This document shows positions 14,125 through 20,390 of a stretch of DNA of 20,390 nt, one piece after another. The first letter of the stretch is position 1. Each line of letters begins with the position of its first letter. Below the pieces are notes generated by a model. That model was not told where the DNA came from. It searched no databases and saw nothing but the letters and a program-made list of their open reading frames with translations. The stretch comes from an uncultured Hungatella sp. (lineage in GTDB: Bacteria; Bacillota; Clostridia; Lachnospirales; Lachnospiraceae). The position numbers and the translations under genes are program-made. Where the stretch lies: positions 1-20,390 of the forward strand of contig CAJUFP010000024.1 of assembly GCA_910585645.1 (NCBI GenBank), given 5' to 3'.

Positions 14125-15795
14125 TTACGACTGCAGCGCCATTCCAATAGCAGGGATCAGCTGTTTCTTGCGGGACACCACGCCTGGAAGCTTTACTACG
14201 CTGCTCCGCCCGTCTTTTCCGTCATCCTCAATGTGGAACGCTCCAAGGATCATCTTCTTTGCCCCAAGCCCCTCACAGATGAGCATGGTAGACTCATCCA
14301 GAATATTGGTCAGCATAAAGAACATCATGTCAACGCTCCTCTGATGCTTATGGGCCTCAGTGATATACACCAGAAGCCGCTCTTTTAAAGAGTCCAGCTC
14401 CTGCTCATTAAGGGAGCTTATCTGCCCCACGCCAAAAGATACCTTTCCCGCGGTAAACCGCTTAAAATCCTGATAAAAGATTTCCTCGTCTGTCTTATCC
14501 TTTAAGTTGCTGCCTGCGGTAAACATCTCCCTGGCATACTCCTCCAGCTGGATTTCCGCAATCCCCGCCAACTCCACGGCCGCCTTCTTATCAATCTCCG
14601 TGCAGGTAGGCGAGCGGAACAGCAGGGTATCGGAAATAATAGCGCTGCACAAAAGCCCCGCAATGGCCTTCTCCACAGCTACCCCGGCCTCCTGGTACAT
14701 CTGGTACACAATCGTAGCCGTACATCCAAGAGGCTGATTCCGGAAAAATACAGGCGATATGGTCTCAATAGTCCCCAGCCTGTGGTGGTCAATGATCTCC
14801 ATGATCCTGGCATTTTCCACCCCGTCCACAGCCTGGGTCTTCTCATTGTGGTCCACCAGAATCAACATTTTCCCCTGGGCTCCCAGCAGGTTTCGCCGGG
14901 ATATCATGCCCTCATACTTGCCGTTTTTGTCCAGAATGGGGAAATCTCTGTGGCGCTTGCTGGCCATCACATCCTTAATCTCATCAATGATATCACTGTC
15001 CTCAAAGGTGATAAGATTCTCCGTCTTCATGAAATAGCTGATAGGCATGCTCTGATTCACCAGACGGGCCACGGTGTAGGTATCATAGGCAGTGGCAATG
15101 ATGGTACACCCCCGCTCCTGTGCCAGCTTTTTGATGGTCATGGATACGCCTGCCCCCTCGCAGACAATGATACAGGCAGCCCCCATCTCAATAGCGCAAA
15201 GCTGGGACTCATACCGGTTACCCAGAATGACCAGATCATTTTTATTAATATAATATTCCATTAAATCCGGGTTTGCGGCGGCGATCAGCACCTTTCCCTC
15301 ACAGAAGTAGGCATCTTTGTCTCCCACCACCAGATCCCCTTCCACTGTCTCGATAATATTGGAATACTGGGTGTTTGCCTTGGACAAAATGCTGCTGTCG
15401 TACACATTCATATAGGACTTGGTAATGTCGCCAACCGTAATAAGCCCCTCCAGGATGCCGTCGTCGGTTACCGCCGGGAGAGTCACCACATTGGCCTCCT
15501 GCATGATATTCCACGCCTTTTTCAGGGAAATATTTTTCTTCACCCCTTTGGTCTGGCGAATCTCAATATCCCGCACCTGGGTTTTTACATGCTCGATCAG
15601 CTTTGGAGCCTCCACGCCGAAATAATCAAGCACAAACTGGGTCTCCCCATTTACCTGACCTGCCCTGCCAGGCTGAAACTCCAGGCCGGTTACCTTGCGT
15701 TTCAGGTTCGCGTAGCTGATGGCGGAACAGATAGAATCCGTGTCCGGATTCTTGTGTCCGATTACAATGGTCTTTTTCTTATCGTATTCTGCCAT
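14125..15795 (-). CDS. ppaC: Family II manganese-dependent inorganic pyrophosphatase with CBS-DRTGG insert
   Basis: A cytoplasmic DHH-family enzyme that hydrolyses pyrophosphate to phosphate, pulling biosynthetic reactions forward. At 556 residues it is much longer than plain family II enzymes (about 310) because of an insert of about 240 residues. The DHH part opens with GHKNPDTDSICSAISYA (metal ligands His14, Asp18, Asp20). The insert follows: CBS 1 (about 70-125), a DRTGG-type middle, then CBS 2 (about 240-305, ending in YEGMISRRNLLG). The DHH part resumes with LVDHNE, IIDHHRLG and CSAIISDTLLF, and closes with the substrate-binding SRKKQLIP. In this subfamily the insert binds adenine nucleotides and controls activity. 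The start at 15795 uses a GGAG five bases upstream; an in-frame ATG at 15807 has no site. It leads a four-gene operon. Confidence 0.95.
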   Translation of the reverse strand: MAEYDKKKTIVIGHKNPDTDSICSAISYANLKRKVTGLEFQPGRAGQVNGETQFVLDYFGVEAPKLIEHVKTQVRDIEIRQTKGVKKNISLKKAWNIMQEANVVTLPAVTDDGILEGLITVGDITKSYMNVYDSSILSKANTQYSNIIETVEGDLVVGDKDAYFCEGKVLIAAANPDLMEYYINKNDLVILGNRYESQLCAIEMGAACIIVCEGAGVSMTIKKLAQERGCTIIATAYDTYTVARLVNQSMPISYFMKTENLITFEDSDIIDEIKDVMASKRHRDFPILDKNGKYEGMISRRNLLGAQGKMLILVDHNEKTQAVDGVENARIMEIIDHHRLGTIETISPVFFRNQPLGCTATIVYQMYQEAGVAVEKAIAGLLCSAIISDTLLFRSPTCTEIDKKAAVELAGIAEIQLEEYAREMFTAGSNLKDKTDEEIFYQDFKRFTAGKVSFGVGQISSLNEQELDSLKERLLVYITEAHKHQRSVDMMFFMLTNILDESTMLICEGLGAKKMILGAFHIEDDGKDGRSSVVKLPGVVSRKKQLIPAIGMALQS

Positions 15796-15810
15796 AGTCC
15801 CTCCCATATT

Positions 15811-15845
15811 TTCATAATCTATTTACACCTTGTTCACAATCTATT
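15811..15845. promoter_or_regulatory. Two direct repeats, 22 bases apart, upstream of the pyrophosphatase
   Basis: Plus-strand TTCATAATCTATT (15811-15823) and TTCACAATCTATT (15833-15845) match at 12 of 13 bases with a 22-base period, close to two helical turns. They lie 16-50 bases before the start codon of the pyrophosphatase operon. This is the geometry of an operator or tandem protein site. No known regulator motif was recognised. Confidence 0.45.
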
Positions 15846-15930
15846 CATATGCGTTTTTTATAGTATTTGTATAAGATTGTTGCGCTAAGCAATACTTACA
15901 TCGTCAATTTGCACATAGATTTTCATAATT

Positions 15931-15955
15931 ACCCCGGTTGGCTGCCAACCGGGGT
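15931..15955 (-). terminator. Strong hairpin after the glucokinase gene
   Basis: An 11-bp perfect stem (ACCCCGGTTGG, 15931-15941, pairing with 15945-15955) closes a three-base loop, nine bases after the glcK stop. It is followed on the minus strand by AATTATG rather than a T-run. It probably still marks the transcript end, helped by its stability, but the efficiency is uncertain. Confidence 0.6.
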
Positions 15956-15964
15956 CTCCTCTGT

Positions 15965-16912
15965 CTATCCTAACACCAGCCTTGCGGCGCCGTAGATGCC
16001 CGCGTCATTGCCCAGCTTTGCAAGACCCACTGTCCCTCTGTTCTCGGAGATGGGCATGTACTGCGCATAGTGACGGTTAATCACCTCAATCAGGTACTGA
16101 CCGGCCTTTGACACGCCGCCGCCGATAACGAACATCTGAGGATCCACAGTGAGAGCCAGGGATGCCAGGGCAACGCCCAGGTAATGACCCACAACCTCCA
16201 TAACTTCCAGCGCCATAGCGTCTCCCGCCTTGGCCGCGTCCAGAACATCTTTTGCCGTCACCTGATCCCCCGCCTCTCTCAGCACGGAAGGGGCGTCGCT
16301 GGCAGCCATCTTTCTCCTGGCCTCCCTTGCAATGCCGGTAGCGGAGGCAACCTGCTCCAGACATCCTACGCCGCCGCAGTTGCAGTGCTCTGTCTCCTCG
16401 TCCCTTACATGGATATGACCGATCTCACCGCCCAGGCCATGCTTTCCGGTGATGATCTGCTCGTCAATGATCACGCCTCCGCCTACGCCGGTCCCAAGGG
16501 TTATCATGACAATATCCGTAAAGCCTTTGCCGCCGCCCTGCCACATCTCGCCCAGAGCCGCCACGTTGGCGTCATTGCCGCACTTCACAGGAAGCCCCTC
16601 TAAAAGATCGCTTAATTCCCTTGACGGATTTTTATCTCTCCATCCAAGGTTCACGCACACTTCCACATACCCGTCAGGCATTACTGGCCCCGGAACTCCC
16701 ATGCCTACGCCTTCTATGTCCTTAAAGGAAACATTCTCCTGGGCCAGAACCTGATGCAGAATGGAATCCGCGATATCGCCGATAATGTATTTCCCGCCAT
16801 CGTCTTTTCTTGTGGGAATCTCCCACTTTTTCACCAACTCTCCCGTAGTCTCAAACAATCCCAGCTTTACGCTGGTCCCGCCTACGTCAACGCCAATACA
16901 TTTCTTCCCCAT
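15965..16912 (-). CDS. glcK: ROK-family glucokinase
   Basis: A 315-residue ROK kinase, typical length, that phosphorylates glucose to glucose 6-phosphate with ATP for entry to glycolysis. The N-terminal phosphate-binding loop is GVDVGGTSVKLGLF (7-20). The catalytic Asp is in GNDANVAALGE (Asp114). GKHGLGGEIGHIHV (156-169) and CNCGGVGCLE (177-186) give His166 and the three cysteines of the structural zinc site, the hallmark of bacterial ROK glucokinases and NagC-type repressors. There is no N-terminal helix-turn-helix, so it is an enzyme and not a repressor. The ATG follows AAAGGAGAG. It sits between a terminator of the transketolase gene upstream and its own hairpin downstream, so it is probably a single-gene unit. 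A related sugar specificity cannot be excluded. Confidence 0.94.
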   Translation of the reverse strand: MGKKCIGVDVGGTSVKLGLFETTGELVKKWEIPTRKDDGGKYIIGDIADSILHQVLAQENVSFKDIEGVGMGVPGPVMPDGYVEVCVNLGWRDKNPSRELSDLLEGLPVKCGNDANVAALGEMWQGGGKGFTDIVMITLGTGVGGGVIIDEQIITGKHGLGGEIGHIHVRDEETEHCNCGGVGCLEQVASATGIAREARRKMAASDAPSVLREAGDQVTAKDVLDAAKAGDAMALEVMEVVGHYLGVALASLALTVDPQMFVIGGGVSKAGQYLIEVINRHYAQYMPISENRGTVGLAKLGNDAGIYGAARLVLG

Positions 16913-16958
16913 AGTTTCTCTCCTTTATGTATTTTATAGTTCTTCTATAGTTTACAAC

Positions 16959-17004
16959 AAAAGGAATGAACTGCGCAAGAGTTATACGCAAGTTCATTCC
17001 TTTT
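16959..17004. terminator. Terminator between transketolase and glucokinase
   Basis: A 14-bp stem pairs AAAAGGAATGAACT (16959-16972) with its complement at 16991-17004; an inner GCG/CGC pair extends it past one bulged base. On the minus strand it begins 8 bases after the transketolase stop and ends in TTTTGTTGT. The plus strand also has a T-rich tail, so it may work in both directions. Confidence 0.85.
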
Positions 17005-17012
17005 TTATTTTT

Positions 17013-18995
17013 CTACAGCGATCTCACCGTCTCAACCACATGGTCCACCGTGAAGCCAAAATGCTCAAACAGCTGGCTTGCAGGCCCGCTTGCGCCAAAC
17101 CCGTTCATGGTCACACAGGCTCCGTCAAGCCCGGTATAGCTTCCCCATCCGAAATCGCTTCCGGCTTCCACCACAACCCGCTTTCTCACGGATCTGGGAA
17201 GCACAGACTCCCGGTACTCTCTGGTCTGTTCCTCGAATACTTCCATACAGGGCATGGACACCACGCGGATCTTTCTTCCCTCTGCTTCCAGAACATCCTT
17301 TGCCTTAAGGGCCAGATTCACCTCGGAACCGGTGGCGATCAGGATCGCCTCCGGCGTACCCTGGCAGTCAGCCAGCACATATCCGCCCTTTAACGCCTCT
17401 CTGGAAGAACCGTGAACCGGCTCCAGATTCTGTCTGGTAAGCACCAGGGCTGTAGGGGTCTTCCTGGATGTGACGGCGCTGTACCACGCGGCCGCGGTCT
17501 CCACGGAATCGCAGGGACGGAATACGTGGAAATTAGGAATCGCCCGCAACATGGACAGATGCTCTACCGGCTCATGGGTAGGCCCGTCCTCCCCCACTCC
17601 AATACTGTCATGAGTCAATACATAGGTCAATGGCACCTGCATAAGGGCAGACAGCCTGGCCATAGGCTTCATGTAATCGCTGAACACAAAGAACGTAGCC
17701 ACATAAGGCCGAAGTCCGCCGTGAAGCCCTATGCCGTTGCCAATCGCGGTCATGGCAAGTTCCCGGACACCGAAATGGATATTACATCCTTCCGGCGTGT
17801 CTTTAGTAAAATCGCCTTTTCCGTTCATGGTAGTCTTGTTGGACGGAGCCAGATCCGCGGAGCCGCCAAACAGGTTGGGCAGTTTCTCGGTCATATAGTT
17901 GAGGAGCTTTCCGGAAAGGCTTCTGGTGGCTTCCGGCTTGTCCCCATGCAGCCAGAACTGCTCATCCTCCCCAAATTCAAGGCCCAGGCTGGTATCATGG
18001 TATTGATTCCACAACTCCTCCATCTGGGGGTATTCCTGACAGTATGCGGCAAACATCACGTTCCACGCAGCCTCGGTTTCAGCCTTATCCCGGGCGATCT
18101 GCGCAAAATGATCGTAAACTTCCCGGGGAACAAAGAAATCCTCTTTTGACGGCCAGCCAAGGGTCTCTTTTAACGCGGTTACATTATCCGCTCCCAGCGG
18201 CTCCCCGTGGGCGCTGGCCTTGCCCTGCTTGGCCGGGCAGCCGTATCCGATCTGGGTCTTTACCGTAATAAAGGACGGATGCCGGGTATCTTTTTTTGCC
18301 TCCTCAATGGCAGCGGCGATGGCCTCCAGATCATTACCGTCCTCCACAGTAAGGGTCTGGAAACCAAGGGCAGCCATACGGGCGGTTACGTCTTCGGTAA
18401 AGGCCAGGTCTGTGCTTCCCTCTATGGAGATGCGGTTTGAATCGTACAAAACAATCAATTTATGAAGGCCCATAGTGCCTGCAAGGGAAAAGGCCTCATA
18501 GGAGATCCCCTCCATCATACAGCCGTCGCCGCCTAAAACATAGGTATAGTGATCCACAACGGGATAGTCTTCTTTGTTAAAAACAGCGGCAAGATGGGCT
18601 TCTGCCATGGCCATGCCTACAGCCATACCCATACCCGCCCCTAAAGGACCGGTGGTGGCTTCCACGCCGGGAGTGCATCCGTATTCCGGATGGCCTGGAG
18701 TAGGGGACCCCAGCTGGCGGAAGTTCTTGATATCTTCCATGGACAGATTGCCGTAGCCAAACAGATGGAGCAGGGAGTACAAAAGCATGGAACCGTGTCC
18801 GCCGGACAGTATGAACCTGTCCCGGTTGGGCCAATCCGGGTCAGCCGGATTGTGGTTCATGTGGTTTGCCCAAAGTTCGTAAGCCATGGGAGCCGCGCCC
18901 AGGGGGAGTCCTGGGTGGCCGGAGTTGGCTCTCTGAATAGCGTCAGCCGAAAGGGTGCGGATGGCGTTAATGGACAGCTGTTCAATCTCTTTCAT
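17013..18995 (-). CDS. tkt: Transketolase
   Basis: A thiamine diphosphate enzyme of 660 residues, full length, that moves two-carbon units between sugar phosphates in the pentose phosphate pathway. The N-terminal pyrophosphate domain has ANSGHPGLPLGAAPMAYELW (about 20-39), GPLGAGMGMAVGMA, and the GDG cofactor motif (GGDGCMMEGISYEAFSLAG) with DSNRISIEG after it. The pyrimidine domain has FVFSDYMKPMARLSAL and HDSIGVGEDGPTHEPVEHL, the standard transketolase signature. The C-terminal domain ends in GASGPASQLFEHFGFT. The start at 18995 is used because AGGAGG lies nine bases before it; the in-frame ATG at 19103 is inside the next gene. Only 13 bases separate it from the DUF5711-like gene, so the two share a transcript. 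Confidence 0.97.
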   Translation of the reverse strand: MKEIEQLSINAIRTLSADAIQRANSGHPGLPLGAAPMAYELWANHMNHNPADPDWPNRDRFILSGGHGSMLLYSLLHLFGYGNLSMEDIKNFRQLGSPTPGHPEYGCTPGVEATTGPLGAGMGMAVGMAMAEAHLAAVFNKEDYPVVDHYTYVLGGDGCMMEGISYEAFSLAGTMGLHKLIVLYDSNRISIEGSTDLAFTEDVTARMAALGFQTLTVEDGNDLEAIAAAIEEAKKDTRHPSFITVKTQIGYGCPAKQGKASAHGEPLGADNVTALKETLGWPSKEDFFVPREVYDHFAQIARDKAETEAAWNVMFAAYCQEYPQMEELWNQYHDTSLGLEFGEDEQFWLHGDKPEATRSLSGKLLNYMTEKLPNLFGGSADLAPSNKTTMNGKGDFTKDTPEGCNIHFGVRELAMTAIGNGIGLHGGLRPYVATFFVFSDYMKPMARLSALMQVPLTYVLTHDSIGVGEDGPTHEPVEHLSMLRAIPNFHVFRPCDSVETAAAWYSAVTSRKTPTALVLTRQNLEPVHGSSREALKGGYVLADCQGTPEAILIATGSEVNLALKAKDVLEAEGRKIRVVSMPCMEVFEEQTREYRESVLPRSVRKRVVVEAGSDFGWGSYTGLDGACVTMNGFGASGPASQLFEHFGFTVDHVVETVRSL

Positions 18996-19008
18996 TTGTG
19001 ATAGCCTC

Positions 19009-20283
19009 CTAGTGTAATTTGATTTCTTTGATCGCCTGGGGTCCTGTGACAATGATCTGGTTGGGGAAATTGCCATTGCCAATCTTTGATACCGGGAAAT
19101 CAAATGTGCCTTCGTATTTCAAATTGCCAAATCGATTATATATCCTACATGAATCTTCATTATACAAAAAGATGTTATCCCCGTCAATATCTACATGGGC
19201 ATAGTCATAGCTAAAATCTTTGCTAAATATGTGATTTCCTTCCTCAGAGTACAGATCAAGACGGTAATCGTATTCTCCGTTGACACATTTTACGATGATG
19301 CCCGCATAGTCTCCTCCATAGAATATGGTTTTGATCTCTTCTTCTACAGGGACCTGTTTTAGCAGTTCCGGGGACATGACATCAAGGGAACTATAAAAGG
19401 ATATGCTGCTGTCGGCAAATGCTACGGAATAGGTATCGTCTAAGTAACACACTTTGGGTATCATGCTGCTGTCGTACATTTCGTGGAAGCCGCCTACCAT
19501 ACGGGTGGAAACATTTTTTCCCACCTCGGAGAAATTGTAAAATGCCACCCGGTTTTTCAGCTGGCCGCCTTTTAGGTAGATGTAGGAACCCATGAGAAGG
19601 CTTCCGTCCGGGGACAGGCTGATGTCTAAGGGATGGCCGATTTCACCGTTGAGATAGCTGGTGATCCCCAGATCCAGACGCGCGCCTTCTTTGGTATAGT
19701 AGTAAATGTGGCTGGCAGTTGAAGACTGGAGAATAGCTGCCACCAGGCCTTTGGCTGATATGGTGATCTTGGTAATGGGCATTTCTGTGGTGGCCGTCCC
19801 TATGGGGCCTTCTTTGTTGAAGATCTGTATGGTGTTTCCTTGTTGATCGGCTATGGCGGCGTAGTCCCCGTTAACCGCTATGATGGGGGTGTGCATCTGG
19901 TAGGACTGGATCCAGACGTCCTTTCCTTTGGCGTCAATGTAGGACGCGCCGTCTTTGCTGTATTTTATCATGTTGTCGCAAAAATGCGCAAAGGCTACAA
20001 ATCCGGTGTCGTCACGCTCGAATTTCCGCTCCCAGGATACGGAGGCTTCTTTGTACTGGTAGCTGCGGTTGTACCAGTAGTTGGCTATGGTGGAAATGGT
20101 GATGGCGGTGACGATGATTAAAAAAATAAGGAGATGACGGCGGCGGGCGCGGGTCTCGGCTTTTTTGATGATCTGGTCGGTGTCCTCCTCCTGGGGGGAG
20201 GAGGGGTGGGGGGCACCGGTGATGACGCGGCTGCGTAGTTGGTTTTTTCTGGATTCTCTGCTCATGGAACTCATGTCTGTCAT
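19009..20283 (-). CDS. DUF5711-like single-pass membrane protein with beta-propeller-like repeats
   Basis: A 424-residue protein that resembles DUF5711, a family of unknown function in clostridia. Residues 1-48 are polar with basic clusters (RESRKNQLRSR, ETRARRRH). One membrane segment follows at about 49-70 (LLIFLIIVTAITISTIANYW). The rest is probably outside the membrane and shows repeated short patterns (GDYAAIADQQGNTIQIFNKEG, PITKITISAKGLVAAIL, HPLDISLSPDGSLLMGSYI) like a seven-bladed propeller sensor. No catalytic motif is seen. The ATG overlaps the stop of the preceding gene (ATGA) with GGAG ten bases upstream. It precedes transketolase in the same operon with a 13-base gap. A link between the two is not explained. 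Family name is from memory and may be off. Confidence 0.75.
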   Translation of the reverse strand: MTDMSSMSRESRKNQLRSRVITGAPHPSSPQEEDTDQIIKKAETRARRRHLLIFLIIVTAITISTIANYWYNRSYQYKEASVSWERKFERDDTGFVAFAHFCDNMIKYSKDGASYIDAKGKDVWIQSYQMHTPIIAVNGDYAAIADQQGNTIQIFNKEGPIGTATTEMPITKITISAKGLVAAILQSSTASHIYYYTKEGARLDLGITSYLNGEIGHPLDISLSPDGSLLMGSYIYLKGGQLKNRVAFYNFSEVGKNVSTRMVGGFHEMYDSSMIPKVCYLDDTYSVAFADSSISFYSSLDVMSPELLKQVPVEEEIKTIFYGGDYAGIIVKCVNGEYDYRLDLYSEEGNHIFSKDFSYDYAHVDIDGDNIFLYNEDSCRIYNRFGNLKYEGTFDFPVSKIGNGNFPNQIIVTGPQAIKEIKLH

Positions 20284-20390
20284 ATCTTTGGTTCTCCGTT
20301 TTTTATGGGGGGGCGTGGGGGCGCTTCATCTTTGCTTGGGATGCGCTGGATTGCGCTGCGCTTAAGCTTCGCTCTTGGCTCGATTCCGCT
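20280..20390 (-). CDS. C-terminal end of an upstream gene, partial
   Basis: The minus strand is open from the window edge for 36 codons and stops at TGA, which overlaps the ATG of the DUF5711-like gene by four bases. The visible end is basic and proline-rich (RAKLKRSAIQRIPSKDE, then a run of prolines). Four-base overlaps of this kind are a strong sign of a real upstream gene in the same operon. The piece is too short to name a family. Confidence 0.55.
   Translation of the reverse strand, partial: SGIEPRAKLKRSAIQRIPSKDEAPPRPPIKNGEPKI

Noticed and set aside
15965..16912. ROK-family transcriptional repressor
   Set aside because: The protein begins directly with the phosphate-binding loop; there is no N-terminal helix-turn-helix.

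Overview
The window looks like chromosome from a clostridial gut Firmicute, most likely Lachnospiraceae of the Enterocloster/Clostridium clostridioforme type. The basis is family-level: a DnaD-domain replication protein, a family II pyrophosphatase with CBS-DRTGG insert, a ROK glucokinase with the CxCG...GCLE motif, a DUF5711-type protein, strong AGGAGG ribosome binding sites, TATAAT-like promoters and moderately high GC. The genus is an inference. No rRNA, tRNA, CRISPR array, intact insertion sequence or prophage was seen.

Layout, left to right. (1) Positions 1-80 are one arm of an inverted repeat whose other arm is at 12146-12226. (2) A leftward block holds dnaD-like, murC and an ABC-type sugar-binding lipoprotein gene. 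A 271-base gap between dnaD and murC carries a DnaA-box array. (3) Two tandem AraC-family regulator genes point right, divergent from the lipoprotein gene. They converge on a leftward pair, a PfkB sugar kinase and an AIM24/TIGR00266 protein. (4) A rightward pair follows: a class A penicillin-binding protein with a very long C-terminal extension, then a small two-helix membrane protein that starts with TTG directly after it. (5) A roughly 600-base gene-poor stretch (12071-12670) holds a long hairpin, the second repeat arm, a coding-like remnant, two copies of a short hairpin repeat and a bidirectional terminator. (6) A leftward operon runs CBS-DRTGG pyrophosphatase, orphan HicB-like protein, flavin reductase-like protein and shikimate kinase-like protein. 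(7) Leftward ROK glucokinase, transketolase, a DUF5711-like membrane protein and the 3' end of one more gene finish the window.

How the genes fit together: most are housekeeping. MurC and the class A PBP serve peptidoglycan synthesis. The DnaD-like protein serves replication restart or initiation, and its promoter lies beside DnaA boxes, which suggests DnaA control. The lipoprotein, the AraC pair and the sugar kinase look like the remains or core of a carbohydrate-uptake locus, although no permease is present. Glucokinase and transketolase feed central carbon metabolism.

No complete, clearly new system is visible. The observations most worth checking are the DnaA-box array with origin-like architecture, the inverted repeat bracketing about 12 kb, the C-terminal module of the PBP with its coupled membrane protein, and the shikimate kinase-like protein that lacks a key substrate-binding arginine.
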